A DNA stretch of 64,000 bases from an uncultured Dysosmobacter sp. GTDB lineage: Bacteria; Bacillota; Clostridia; Oscillospirales; Oscillospiraceae. Below, one piece after another: positions 45,594 through 53,699 of the stretch (its first letter is position 1; every line of letters begins with the position of its first letter). The stretch is from assembly GCA_947625655.1 (NCBI GenBank), contig CANQPD010000005.1, forward strand, positions 115,340-179,339, written 5' to 3'. The position numbers and the translations under genes were made by a program. The notes below the pieces were generated by a model that saw only the letters and a list, made by a program, of their open reading frames with translations, had not been told where the DNA came from and did not search any database.

Positions 45594-46964
45594 TTATTTC
45601 ATGCAGCGCAGCGGCAGTGTTTCCAAAACCTCTTCGTGCTCCAATGGGCAGAACCGCAGGTCGGCCTCTTTCAGATGTGGCATCTCCAGCAGCAACCGGC
45701 AGTCGGAGAAGTTCGTGCCGTACAGGGACAGCTTCTGCACATGTTTGCACTGGGTCAAAAAGGAGAAGTCGTCCACGTAGATTTTCTCGATGACCAGCGT
45801 CCGGAGCGCCGGCATGTGCCCGATGGCGGACCAGTCGTGGAGATCGAAATAGTACGGCTCCGGCGGGAAGTGGTCTCCCGGCGGCAGCAGATAGGCGGAG
45901 CGGGAGACCTTTTGGGACTGGATGGTATTTCCGGTGAGCTGCAGCTTCAGCGTTTTCATCCGCGACAGGTCCTTGCTCCAGTCATAGGCCGTGGCGGGCA
46001 CTCGGCCAAAGGTCTGCCGCACGGCCAGGGCGATCATGGGATGCAGGGCGATGCCACCGGGCTTTTTGGGCAGGTGCATCCCCAGGTCCCGTTCCTGCTC
46101 CGGCGTCAGGAGCAGGCGGCAGGGCTCCGGCTTTGAACGGAGGGGGCTCCCCGGGGACTGGCTGGCGGCCTGGAAAATTGTGCATGGACTGGTTGGCTTT
46201 TTCCGGTTGGCGGCGGTCAGTTCCCGGTAGCTGTCTGCCTCGTAATAAAAATACAGCGTTTCCCCAGCCGCGTCCAGGCAAGTTCCGGAGAAATAGGGGC
46301 TGCCGCTGGACGTCCGACGCGGCATCCGCAGCCGGGCAAGGTCAATACCGGCGGCGGACGGCGCCGCTTCGATCTCCTGGGGGTTGGTGAGGCGGGCGCC
46401 TCTGTTGTAGCCGTTCGCGGCCTGCCGGAGCATTTCCCGGAGGAAGTCCTCGGTGCAGTCGGCGCATTTCTGGAAGGTGACGTAATCGTCGTCCGTGCTG
46501 ATGTAGACCGGCGGATCCGGCTGGCCGGACAGCAGGTCCCGCAGCAGATACCCGGCGTGCCACACCCCCTGGTTTTCCGTCCAGATCAGCACATAGTTTT
46601 CCGTGACTTCGGCCCAGTCCGCCATGGGGAGCTGCCAAAGCTGAAAATATTTGTTGCCGCGGCTCTGGTATTTTGGGTAGCTGCCGTCTTGCAGGGCTTT
46701 CCGGAATTCCGGCTCCCAGTCCCGGATGGTCTCCTTGATTAGTTCATAAGAGGTGAAGATCCTGTCAGGCGGACAGATGCGGTTGTGCCTTGTGTTGATG
46801 GGGTCCTGGCCGTACGCGGCCAAAAACTCCCAGTAGGCCGGCGGCAGCCGGACGCCAAGCCGCGCCTCGGCTGTTTGGATGGCCTCCTGGGAAAAACCCT
46901 GGTGCTCTCCCCCGCAGAAAAAGTCCATCAAATCCCGAAGGCTCAGATCGTATTGCAGGGCCAT
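45594..46964 (-). CDS. SMI1/KNR4-domain protein with leucine-rich-like C-terminus
   Basis: 456 residues from the ATG at 46964 behind AAAAAGGAGGC. The N-terminus (SQEAIQTAEARLGVRLPPAYWEFLAAYG) is the SMI1/KNR4 signature. The C-terminal ~110 residues have repeat-like blocks HMPALRTLVIEKIYV, CKHVQKLSLYGTNF and MPHLKEADLRFCPL, resembling leucine-rich repeats. SMI1/KNR4 proteins are frequent immunity proteins, but no toxin gene is visible nearby. A promoter (TTGTGG, 18 bases, TATACT) precedes it. Confidence 0.75.
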   Translation of the reverse strand: MALQYDLSLRDLMDFFCGGEHQGFSQEAIQTAEARLGVRLPPAYWEFLAAYGQDPINTRHNRICPPDRIFTSYELIKETIRDWEPEFRKALQDGSYPKYQSRGNKYFQLWQLPMADWAEVTENYVLIWTENQGVWHAGYLLRDLLSGQPDPPVYISTDDDYVTFQKCADCTEDFLREMLRQAANGYNRGARLTNPQEIEAAPSAAGIDLARLRMPRRTSSGSPYFSGTCLDAAGETLYFYYEADSYRELTAANRKKPTSPCTIFQAASQSPGSPLRSKPEPCRLLLTPEQERDLGMHLPKKPGGIALHPMIALAVRQTFGRVPATAYDWSKDLSRMKTLKLQLTGNTIQSQKVSRSAYLLPPGDHFPPEPYYFDLHDWSAIGHMPALRTLVIEKIYVDDFSFLTQCKHVQKLSLYGTNFSDCRLLLEMPHLKEADLRFCPLEHEEVLETLPLRCMK

Positions 46965-47054
46965 GATAAAAGCCGCCTCCTTTTTGTGTCTCTGAGAAAA
47001 AGTATAGCATAAAGGCCGGGACGTCCACAAGGCGGTGTTGTGGGATGCGAAAAA

Positions 47055-47083
47055 GACCCCGGCGGGCATTGCCCGCCGGGGTC
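47055..47083 (-). terminator. Native aspS terminator
   Basis: GACCCCGGCGGGc-att-gCCCGCCGGGGTC followed by TTTTT on the minus strand. It directly follows the outermost duplicated aspS tail. Confidence 0.92.
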
Positions 47084-47096
47084 AACTGCTGCAAAA

Positions 47097-47156
47097 TCAT
47101 TCCTCGGGTTTCACCAGGGCGATATGCAGCTCGTCCAGCTGCTTCTGCGTGACCTC
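47097..47156 (-). repeat. aspS 3'-end copy, outer (tail 3)
   Basis: Encodes EVTQKQLDELHIALVKPEE and a TGA stop: the same residues as the genuine aspS end. Compared with it there are nine base differences in 60, all synonymous or in the stop codon. Confidence 0.95.
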
Positions 47157-47368
47157 CCCAAATGGCCCCAGCCATTTGGGGAGCCCTGACAGGATTTGAA
47201 ATGCTCGGCGGAAGTGAATTCCGCCTGCGCCATAGCCCAGGCTACCTTCTCTTGCCGCTGCGCGGCAATTCACCTTGAGGGCTTGTTGGCGCAAGCCGCT
47301 TGTACGCGCCTGACGGCGCGGCTCGCCGCTGGCTCGCGCGAGGTCACCGACTGATGTGGTCGGAAACC
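47157..47368 (-). mobile_element. 3'-end hairpin cassette at aspS, copy A (212 bp)
   Basis: Identical to copy B by eye. Contains stems TTGCCGC/GCGGCAA, CGCGCC/GGCGCG, GGCGGAA/TTCCGCC, TAGCC/GGCTA and a terminal CCCCAAATGG/CCATTTGGGG next to the tail. Shares ordered sequence blocks with the rnhA cassette. The frame leading into the following tail is open throughout. No transposase or integrase. Confidence 0.8.
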
Positions 47369-47428
47369 TTATTCCTCCGGCTTCACCAGGGCGATGTGCA
47401 GCACGTCCAGCTGCTTCTGCGTGACTTC
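47369..47428 (-). repeat. aspS 3'-end copy, middle (tail 2)
   Basis: Encodes EVTQKQLDVLHIALVKPEE and TAA. Seven base differences from the genuine end; only the Glu-to-Val codon changes the protein. Confidence 0.95.
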
Positions 47429-47640
47429 CCCAAATGGCCCCAGCCATTTGGGGAGCCCTGACAGGATTTGAAATGCTCGGCGGAAGTGAATTCCGCCTGC
47501 GCCATAGCCCAGGCTACCTTCTCTTGCCGCTGCGCGGCAATTCACCTTGAGGGCTTGTTGGCGCAAGCCGCTTGTACGCGCCTGACGGCGCGGCTCGCCG
47601 CTGGCTCGCGCGAGGTCACCGACTGATGTGGTCGGAAACC
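47429..47640 (-). mobile_element. 3'-end hairpin cassette at aspS, copy B (212 bp)
   Basis: Begins at the base after the aspS stop codon and ends at tail 2. Sequence and stems as in copy A. Confidence 0.8.
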
Positions 47641-49416
47641 TTATTCCTCCGGCTTCACCAACGCGATGTGCAGTTCATCCAGCTGCTTCTGGGTGACCTC
47701 GCTGGGGGCGCCCATCATCACATCCTGGGCGTTTTTGTTCATGGGGAAGGGGATGATCTCCCGGATGGAGTCCTCTCCCGCCAGCAGCATGACCATGCGG
47801 TCCACGCCGGGGGCGATGCCCGCGTGGGGAGGCGCGCCGTAGGTGAAGGCGTTGTACATGGCGGGGAACTTGGCCTTCACGTCCTCCTCGCCCAGGCGGA
47901 CCATCTCAAAGGCCTTGATCATGATTTCCGGGTCGTGGTTCCGCACCGCGCCGGAGGAGAGCTCCACGCCGTTACACACCAGGTCGTACTGATCGGCGGT
48001 GATGCTCAGGGGGTCGATCTCGCCCCGCTCCGCCTTCAGCAGCACCTCCAGCCCGCCGGCGGGCATGGAGAACGGGTTGTGGCAGAACTCCAGCTCGCCG
48101 GACTCCTCGCCGATCTCGTACATGGGGAAGTCCACGATCCAGCAGAAGGCGTACTGCTCCTTATCCATGTGGCCGGGGACGGCGGCGCCCAGGGTCTTCA
48201 CCAGCACGCCGGCGGTCTTCTGGGCCTGGGTCAGCTTGCCGGCGGACAGGGCCACGAAGTCGCCCGCCTTCAGGCCCAGGGCGGAGACGACGGATTCCTT
48301 GATGGGCTGGACGAATTTGGCGATGCCGCCCACGATCTCGCCGTTTTCGTCCAGGCGGAACCAGTAGGGCTTGCCGCCGGAGACCACCTCCACGTCGGCC
48401 AGGGTCTTGTCGATGAACTTCCGGGTCTCATGGAAATCGGAGACCACCACGGCCTTGACCACGTTCCCCTCAAAGGGCCCGAAGCCGCAGCTGCCAAGAA
48501 CCTCCGTTACATCCTGAACAGTCAGGTCAATGCGCAGATCGGGCTTGTCGGAGCCGTACTTCTCCATGGCCTCGGTGAAGGGGATGCGCATAAAGGGCGC
48601 GGAGCTGGCCCGGTCGTACTTGCCGTACTTGGCGAAGATGGGGGGCAGCACGTCCTCCAGCACGGCAAACACGTCCTCCTGGCTGGCGAAGGCCATCTCC
48701 ATATCCAGCTGATAGAACTCGCCGGGGGAGCGGTCCGCCCGGGCGTCCTCGTCCCGGAAACAGGGGGCGATCTGGAAGTAGCGGTCAAAGCCGGAGGTCA
48801 TCAGCAGCTGCTTGAACTGCTGGGGGGCCTGGGGCAGGGCGTAGAACTTGCCGGGGTGGTTCCGGGCGGGCACCAGATAGTCCCGGGCGCCCTCGGGGGA
48901 AGAGGCGGTCAGGATGGGGGTGGTGATCTCCAGAAAGCCGTGCTCCGTCATGGCCTGCCGCAGGGCGGAGACCACGTTGCACCGCAGGATGATGTTGTTT
49001 TTGACGGCGGGGTTCCGCAGGTCCAGATAGCGGTATTTCAGCCGCTGGGCCTCGTCGGCCTCCCGGCTGCGGTTGATCTGGAAGGGCAGCTCGTTGTGCT
49101 GGCAGCGGCCCAGGACTTCTACTTTGGCGGGGACGACCTCGATGTCGCCGGTGGGGATCTTGGCGTTTTTGCTGTCCCGCTCCCGGACGGTGCCCTCCAC
49201 GGAGATGGTGGATTCCTTGGTGATGGCCTTGAATCGGGCCACCATGTCCTCGGTCTCCGCCACCACCTGGGTGGTGCCGTAGAAATCCCGGACGACAATA
49301 AAGGCCAGGCTGGCGGAGACCACGCGGACGTTTTCCATCCAGCCTACGATTTTCACCTGCTTTCCGGCGTCGGTCAGCCGGAGTTCCCCGCAGGTATGGG
49401 TGCGATTCTGCATCAT
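47641..49416 (-). CDS. aspS: Aspartyl-tRNA synthetase
   Basis: 591 residues, the bacterial class II form with GAD insertion. Begins MMQNRTHTCGELRLTDAG; OB-fold with VKIVGWMENVR; motif 2 region FRDEDARADRSPGEFYQLDMEMAF; motif 3 region GIAPGVDRMVMLLAG. Start ATG at 49416 after AAAGGATC. The last 19 codons are copied twice downstream. It lies below hisS and an SLH gene, probably in one transcription unit starting at the hisS T-box. Confidence 0.96.
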   Translation of the reverse strand: MMQNRTHTCGELRLTDAGKQVKIVGWMENVRVVSASLAFIVVRDFYGTTQVVAETEDMVARFKAITKESTISVEGTVRERDSKNAKIPTGDIEVVPAKVEVLGRCQHNELPFQINRSREADEAQRLKYRYLDLRNPAVKNNIILRCNVVSALRQAMTEHGFLEITTPILTASSPEGARDYLVPARNHPGKFYALPQAPQQFKQLLMTSGFDRYFQIAPCFRDEDARADRSPGEFYQLDMEMAFASQEDVFAVLEDVLPPIFAKYGKYDRASSAPFMRIPFTEAMEKYGSDKPDLRIDLTVQDVTEVLGSCGFGPFEGNVVKAVVVSDFHETRKFIDKTLADVEVVSGGKPYWFRLDENGEIVGGIAKFVQPIKESVVSALGLKAGDFVALSAGKLTQAQKTAGVLVKTLGAAVPGHMDKEQYAFCWIVDFPMYEIGEESGELEFCHNPFSMPAGGLEVLLKAERGEIDPLSITADQYDLVCNGVELSSGAVRNHDPEIMIKAFEMVRLGEEDVKAKFPAMYNAFTYGAPPHAGIAPGVDRMVMLLAGEDSIREIIPFPMNKNAQDVMMGAPSEVTQKQLDELHIALVKPEE

Positions 49417-49450
49417 AGTGATTGATCCTTTCTGTATATGAAATATAAGG

Positions 49451-50740
49451 TTAGAGATCATAGGCGAAGGACAGCGATATCAGCCGATCCTGTACGGCGG
49501 CCAGGTCCAGATTTTCAAAATCCGGAGACAAATCAGTTTTCATGGACTCCTCCAGTTGGAGCAGGTCATGATCCAGCGCCTCCCGCCCCGGTGTGTCACG
49601 CATGGCGTGGGGGGAACTTCCCAGGGAATTCGCGCCGTATCGATCCTCGTAAAACGTCAGCAGACGTTCATACATGGCCGCATGGGTTTGTTTCCAAAGG
49701 CGGCCTTCCGTGGGGATGCCGTAATCGGGATAAAGGGCGTCCGGGTCGATGGGGTCTATGGTCAGCGCTTTTTGCGCCAGCAGTGCTTCCGAAGCGAGAT
49801 CCTGCTTGATCGTTTGCACGGCGTCTTCTCTCGCGCGGGCCAGGTCATTGGCGGCGGGGCCATTGCAGATCATGTGGTTGTATTGATTCAAAACGGCGCT
49901 GCACAGGGACCGGGCCATCTGCGCCGCCGTGACGGCGGTGCCGTCCACAGTCAAGAGCACGGTATCCGCCTCCACCCCCAGCACGTCCTGGCACAGGTCA
50001 AAGGGCTTCGGAGTGAAGGTCAGCCGCAATTCGGGATCAATGACCCGGGCCAGGATCGCGGCGGCCTGCCCCCGATTCAGGGATGCATCTCCCTGGAACG
50101 TGCAGTACTGGTCGGAGCCGGTGAGGATGCCGGCATTGTAGAAGGAGAGCACCATGGGATCCCCGCAGTCCGGCACCGTGGTGATCCGGTTGATGGCGGG
50201 CAGATCTGCTTCCGCCGCCGCCAGCGTCCGGCTCAACAGATCCAGAAAGCTCCGGCGGCCGGCCGGGTATTTGCCGGGATTAAAATTGCTCCGCAGGGCG
50301 TTCAGCTGTTCTTCCGGGGTCCGGGCACCGTCCCCGCCCAGATATCTCCCGGACGATGGGGCGTAGGTGCCCTGATAGCCGATGGACTCCGCCAAATATG
50401 CATAGGCCGGGTCATACCAGTCCTGCCCCTCTGCCGCCTCCGGCAGAACGCCGTCCCCGCCGGTGAGCAGGTCATAGAGCCGGGCGCAGATGGTGACGAA
50501 GTGTTCCGGCATCAGCTCGCCGGAGGGGTTGAAGCTGCCGTCGGAGCGGCCCTCCATCAGCCCGGCCTCACAGACCGTCTCCACATAGCTTTCGCACCAA
50601 CTGCCTTTCACATCCGTGAAATCCGGGCAGTCCTTCACTTTCGGCGCCAGCCAATCGGAGGTCTCCGCAGCGGAGACGGGCAGGGAACAAAGGAGCGTTG
50701 CGAGAACCAGGGACAGGGCGGTAAAACGCCATTTTTTCAC
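49451..50740 (-). CDS. Secreted S-layer-homology (SLH) domain protein
   Basis: 429 residues. Signal peptide MKKWRFTALSLVLATLLCSLPVSA, then SLH-like segments: FTDVKGSWCESYVETVCEAGLMEG with DGSFNPSGELMPEHF, and later DPMVLSFYNAGILTG with FQGDASLNRGQAAAILARVID. The C-terminal ~170 residues contain a helical region reminiscent of SurA-like chaperone N-domains, but without a clear PPIase domain. Located between hisS and aspS, an unusual insertion in a tRNA-synthetase operon. Confidence 0.8.
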   Translation of the reverse strand: MKKWRFTALSLVLATLLCSLPVSAAETSDWLAPKVKDCPDFTDVKGSWCESYVETVCEAGLMEGRSDGSFNPSGELMPEHFVTICARLYDLLTGGDGVLPEAAEGQDWYDPAYAYLAESIGYQGTYAPSSGRYLGGDGARTPEEQLNALRSNFNPGKYPAGRRSFLDLLSRTLAAAEADLPAINRITTVPDCGDPMVLSFYNAGILTGSDQYCTFQGDASLNRGQAAAILARVIDPELRLTFTPKPFDLCQDVLGVEADTVLLTVDGTAVTAAQMARSLCSAVLNQYNHMICNGPAANDLARAREDAVQTIKQDLASEALLAQKALTIDPIDPDALYPDYGIPTEGRLWKQTHAAMYERLLTFYEDRYGANSLGSSPHAMRDTPGREALDHDLLQLEESMKTDLSPDFENLDLAAVQDRLISLSFAYDL

Positions 50741-50793
50741 AAAATCAGCTCCTATTTGTATATTTAAAACGATATATTACAAAGTGTATTTAA

Positions 50794-52149
50794 TTATCCC
50801 AAAATCACAGCGCCCTTTTCCATCTCCGCCAGCCCCGCCTTGATGCGGTACACGGTGGCGGCGGGCTCCAGCTTGGTCTGCTCGCCGCTTCGCATGTCCT
50901 TGCAGGCCACCACCCCGGCGCTGATCTCGTCCTCTCCCAGGAAGATGACATAGGGGATGCCCAGCTTGTCCGCGTAGCTGACCTTCTGCTTGAACTTCTT
51001 CTCCTCACAGTGGAGCTGGGTGCGGATGCCGTTCTCCCGCAGCAATGTCGCCAGGCCGATGGCGGCGGACAGATCCTCCGTCATGGGCAGGATCAGCACG
51101 TCCGCCGGGGCGGTGGGCAGGTCGGGATTCAGCATCCCCTGCTCCCCCAGGACGTAGAACAGCCGGGTCAGGCCGATGGAGATGCCCGCGCCGGGAAGCT
51201 GGCGGTCGGTGTAGTACTCCGCCAGGTTGTCGTACCGGCCGCCGGAGCAGACGGAGCCGATCTCCGGATGGTCCAGCAGGGTGGTCTCGTAAACCGTCCC
51301 GGTGTAGTAGTCCAGCCCCCGGGCGATGGTCAGATCCACGGCGAAGTTCTCGGCGGGCACGCCGAAGTCCCCCAGATACCGCACCACGGTCTTCAGCTCG
51401 TCAAGGCCCTGGTCAAAGGTCTCGTTCCGGCCCTGATAGCCCTCCAGGGCCGCCAGCACCGCGTCGTTGCCGCCGCCGATAGCGATGAACTTCAGGATCT
51501 CCTCCGCGTCGGCCTCGCTGACGGCAAAGTCCTCCACCAGGATGGCCTTGACCTTTTCCGGGCCGATCTTGTCCAGCTTGTCCACGGTGCGCATGATGTC
51601 GCCGGACTTCTCGGTCAGCCCCAGCATAGCGTAAAAGCCGTTCAAAATCTTCCGGTTGTTCACCCGGATCTGGAACCGCTTCAGCCCCAGGGTGGAGAAG
51701 GTCTTGTAGATGATGGCGGGGATCTCCGCCTCGTTGATGATGGACAGCTTGCCGTCGCCGATGATGTCGATGTCCGCCTGATAGAACTCCCGGAAGCGGC
51801 CCCGCTGGGCCCGCTCGCCCCGGTAGACCTTGCCGATCTGATAGCGGCGGAAGGGGAAGGTCAGGTCGTTGTAGTGCAGGGCCACGTACTTGGCCAGGGG
51901 CACCGTCAGGTCAAACCGCAGGCTCAGGTCCGCGTCGCCCTTCTGGAAGCGGTAGATCTGCTTTTCCGTCTCGCCGCCGCCCTTGGCCAGCAGCACGTCG
52001 CTGGACTCGATGACGGGGGTGTCCAGGGGAGTGAAGCCGTACAGGGAATAGGTGCGGCGCAGCGCCTCCATGATGCGCTCCATCTGCTGCTGGGGCGCGG
52101 GGAGGAGCTCCATAAAGCCGGACAGCGTCCGGGGGGTCATTTTCGCCAT
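50794..52149 (-). CDS. hisS: Histidyl-tRNA synthetase
   Basis: 451 residues, class II. Begins RTLSGFMELLPAPQQQMERI; motif 2 region FRRYQIGKVYRGERAQRGRFREFYQADIDIIG; histidine-specific motifs ARGLDYYTGTVYE and SVCSGGRYDNL; C-terminal anticodon-binding domain. ATG at 52149 after AAAAGGAGTTGTATGAA. Preceded by a T-box leader. Confidence 0.96.
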   Translation of the reverse strand: MAKMTPRTLSGFMELLPAPQQQMERIMEALRRTYSLYGFTPLDTPVIESSDVLLAKGGGETEKQIYRFQKGDADLSLRFDLTVPLAKYVALHYNDLTFPFRRYQIGKVYRGERAQRGRFREFYQADIDIIGDGKLSIINEAEIPAIIYKTFSTLGLKRFQIRVNNRKILNGFYAMLGLTEKSGDIMRTVDKLDKIGPEKVKAILVEDFAVSEADAEEILKFIAIGGGNDAVLAALEGYQGRNETFDQGLDELKTVVRYLGDFGVPAENFAVDLTIARGLDYYTGTVYETTLLDHPEIGSVCSGGRYDNLAEYYTDRQLPGAGISIGLTRLFYVLGEQGMLNPDLPTAPADVLILPMTEDLSAAIGLATLLRENGIRTQLHCEEKKFKQKVSYADKLGIPYVIFLGEDEISAGVVACKDMRSGEQTKLEPAATVYRIKAGLAEMEKGAVILG

Positions 52150-52189
52150 ATTTCATACAACTCCTTTTCAGCAATCGGTTTCAAAGCAC

Positions 52190-52436
52190 CGGGAAAAAAC
52201 AACGCTCCCGTCCCACAGTTTTGGGACGAGAGCGAAAAACGCTTCGTGGTGCCACCCAAATTCAGGGCGCAATGCCCCCTTTGGCCTCCTGGTACGGGGA
52301 GGGCGCCGTGGGCGTTTCCGCCCCCGCTCCGCCGCTGTCCTTCGTCCGGGCCGAACGGGGCGCTTTCAGCGCTGCGCCCCTCTCTGGGGATCGGCTTGCG
52401 GAGTACTGCTGCGGCATCTTCGCGGTATTTGCCATC
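52190..52436 (-). promoter_or_regulatory. T-box riboswitch upstream of hisS
   Basis: The T-box motif TGGGTGGCACCACG (within 52241-52260, minus strand) and a terminator formed by GCTCTCGTCCCA/TGGGACGGGAGC with a T run (about 52190-52234). The distal AGAGAGGGGCG block and an AGTA upstream resemble Stem I of the glyS leader. I could not fix the specifier codon with confidence; a GAC (Asp) follows GAAG, relevant because aspS is in the same gene block. Confidence 0.88.
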
Positions 52437-52465
52437 AATATATGCGCTTTTTTGAAAAAAGTCAA
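52437..52465 (-). promoter_or_regulatory. hisS promoter overlapping the mgsA stop
   Basis: TTGACT (52460-52465), 17 bases, TATATT (52437-52442) on the minus strand. The -35 includes the stop codon of the MgsA-like gene. Confidence 0.75.
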
Positions 52466-52875
52466 GCGATGGGCCGGGTGGAGGGGTTGACGATATACCG
52501 CCAGTCCAGATCGCCCCGGGCCAGGCCCAGCACCAGCATTTCCGCCGTGGCGATGTTGCTGGCAAAGGGGATGTTGCTCTGGTCGCACAGGCGGGAGATG
52601 TAGGAGACGTCGCCGGCCATGCTCTCGTTGTTGGGATCGTTGAAAAACAGGACCAGGTCGAATTCGTTGTAGGCGATGCGGGCGCCGATTTGCTGGCTGC
52701 CGCCGTGGGCGTAGGACAAAAAGCAGTGGACATTCAGCCCGGTGGCCTCCGCCACCATGTGGCCGGTGGCGTTGGTGGCGTAGATATGGTGCTGGGACAG
52801 GATGCCGGCGTAGGCGGTGCAGAACTGGACCATCAATTCCTTCTTGTTGTCGTGGGACATCAGTGCAATGTTCAT
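52462..52875 (-). CDS. Methylglyoxal-synthase-like protein lacking catalytic residues
   Basis: 137 residues with the MgsA fold: N-terminal MNIALMSHDNKK (phosphate-binding His8/Lys), YATNATGHM, and FASNIATAEMLV near the end. E. coli catalytic Asp71 lies in GGDQQ, but here the motif is GGSQQ (Ser60). The PHDPD loop with His98 is replaced by SMAGDV. Asp101 appears kept as Asp89. Activity is therefore doubtful. It follows the MinD-like gene, the usual Clostridial neighbour of mgsA. Confidence 0.8.
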   Translation of the reverse strand: MNIALMSHDNKKELMVQFCTAYAGILSQHHIYATNATGHMVAEATGLNVHCFLSYAHGGSQQIGARIAYNEFDLVLFFNDPNNESMAGDVSYISRLCDQSNIPFASNIATAEMLVLGLARGDLDWRYIVNPSTRPIA

Positions 52876-52896
52876 GGGAGGAGGCTCCTTTCTCTT

Positions 52897-53652
52897 TTAT
52901 TTGATGCGCAGCAGGGGGACTTTGCCGCCCTGGAGGCGTTTTGCGATGTTGCGGTAGGCGGCGGCCGCGGGACTCTGGCTTCCCGTCAAAAGCAGGGGGG
53001 TGCCCTGATTCAGGCAGAGGGGAAGGGCGTCGTCCTCCGGCACCACGCCGATGAGGGGCAGGCCGGCCTTGTCGATGGCGTCGTCTATGGTGGCGTGCAT
53101 GCTGCGCAGCATCTTCCTCCGCACCCGGTTCACCACCAGGTGCAGCGATCCGCTGCCGAAGCGCTCCAGTTCCATCACGGTGTGCTGGGCGTCCCGCAGG
53201 GAGGAGGCGTCCGCCGTGGTGACCACCACGGCCCGGTCCGCGGCGCAGGTGGCCAGCAGAAAGCCGCTGCCCAGGCCCGCCGGCGCGTCCAGCAGGCAGT
53301 AGTCGTATTTCTTTCGGACCTCGGCCAAAAGGGAGGCCATCTGCGCCTCTGTCACCGGGCGGCCCCGGGTGCGGACAGGCGCGGTCAGCAGATACAGCCC
53401 CGGCAAGCGGGCATGCTCCACCACGGCGCTGTCCAGTGCGCAGCGGCCCTGGGCCACGTCGGAGAAATCCATCAGCGCCCGGTCAGAAAGGCCCAGCGCC
53501 AGATCCAGATTCCGCAGGCCCACGTCGCAGTCCAGACACAGCACCCGCTTTCCCGCCAGCGCCAGGGCGGCGCCCACGCCGGCGGTGAATGAGGTCTTTC
53601 CCGTGCCCCCCTTGCCGGAGACGACGGCAAGGCATTGTCCGAGAGCGCCCAT
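52897..53652 (-). CDS. minD: MinD-like P-loop ATPase
   Basis: 251 residues. Deviant Walker A SGKGGTGKTSFTAGVG, CDVGLRNLDLALGL (switch region diagnostic of MinD rather than ParA), and DYCLLDAPAGLG. No minC or minE is present in the window, though these normally sit beside minD in the mre/min cluster. The C-terminus (GGKVPLLRIK) is short for a membrane-targeting helix. A promoter TATACA-16-TATAAT lies at 53700-53727. MinD or a related positioning ATPase. Confidence 0.78.
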   Translation of the reverse strand: MGALGQCLAVVSGKGGTGKTSFTAGVGAALALAGKRVLCLDCDVGLRNLDLALGLSDRALMDFSDVAQGRCALDSAVVEHARLPGLYLLTAPVRTRGRPVTEAQMASLLAEVRKKYDYCLLDAPAGLGSGFLLATCAADRAVVVTTADASSLRDAQHTVMELERFGSGSLHLVVNRVRRKMLRSMHATIDDAIDKAGLPLIGVVPEDDALPLCLNQGTPLLLTGSQSPAAAAYRNIAKRLQGGKVPLLRIK

Positions 53653-53699
53653 AGGCAGGGCCTCCTTTCTGCTTGGATCCTGTATGGTCTGCGCATTCC

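Larger units (their letters stand above)
46965..47640. other. Gap downstream of aspS filled by two tail-cassette units
   Basis: 676 bases. Between the SMI1 promoter and the aspS stop lie the native aspS terminator (47055-47083) and two units of 272 bases, each a 212-base cassette plus a 60-base copy of the aspS end. No independent gene. Confidence 0.85.

Noticed and set aside
47157..47640. tRNA-like TTCAAATCC next to GGGCTCCCCA in the aspS cassettes
   Set aside because: The flanking bases cannot form a T stem, and no D or anticodon arm is present, so it is not a tRNA or obvious tRNA remnant.
47097..47700. Possible CRISPR array
   Set aside because: Period is 272 bases with only two intervals and coding-derived repeats; no cas genes.
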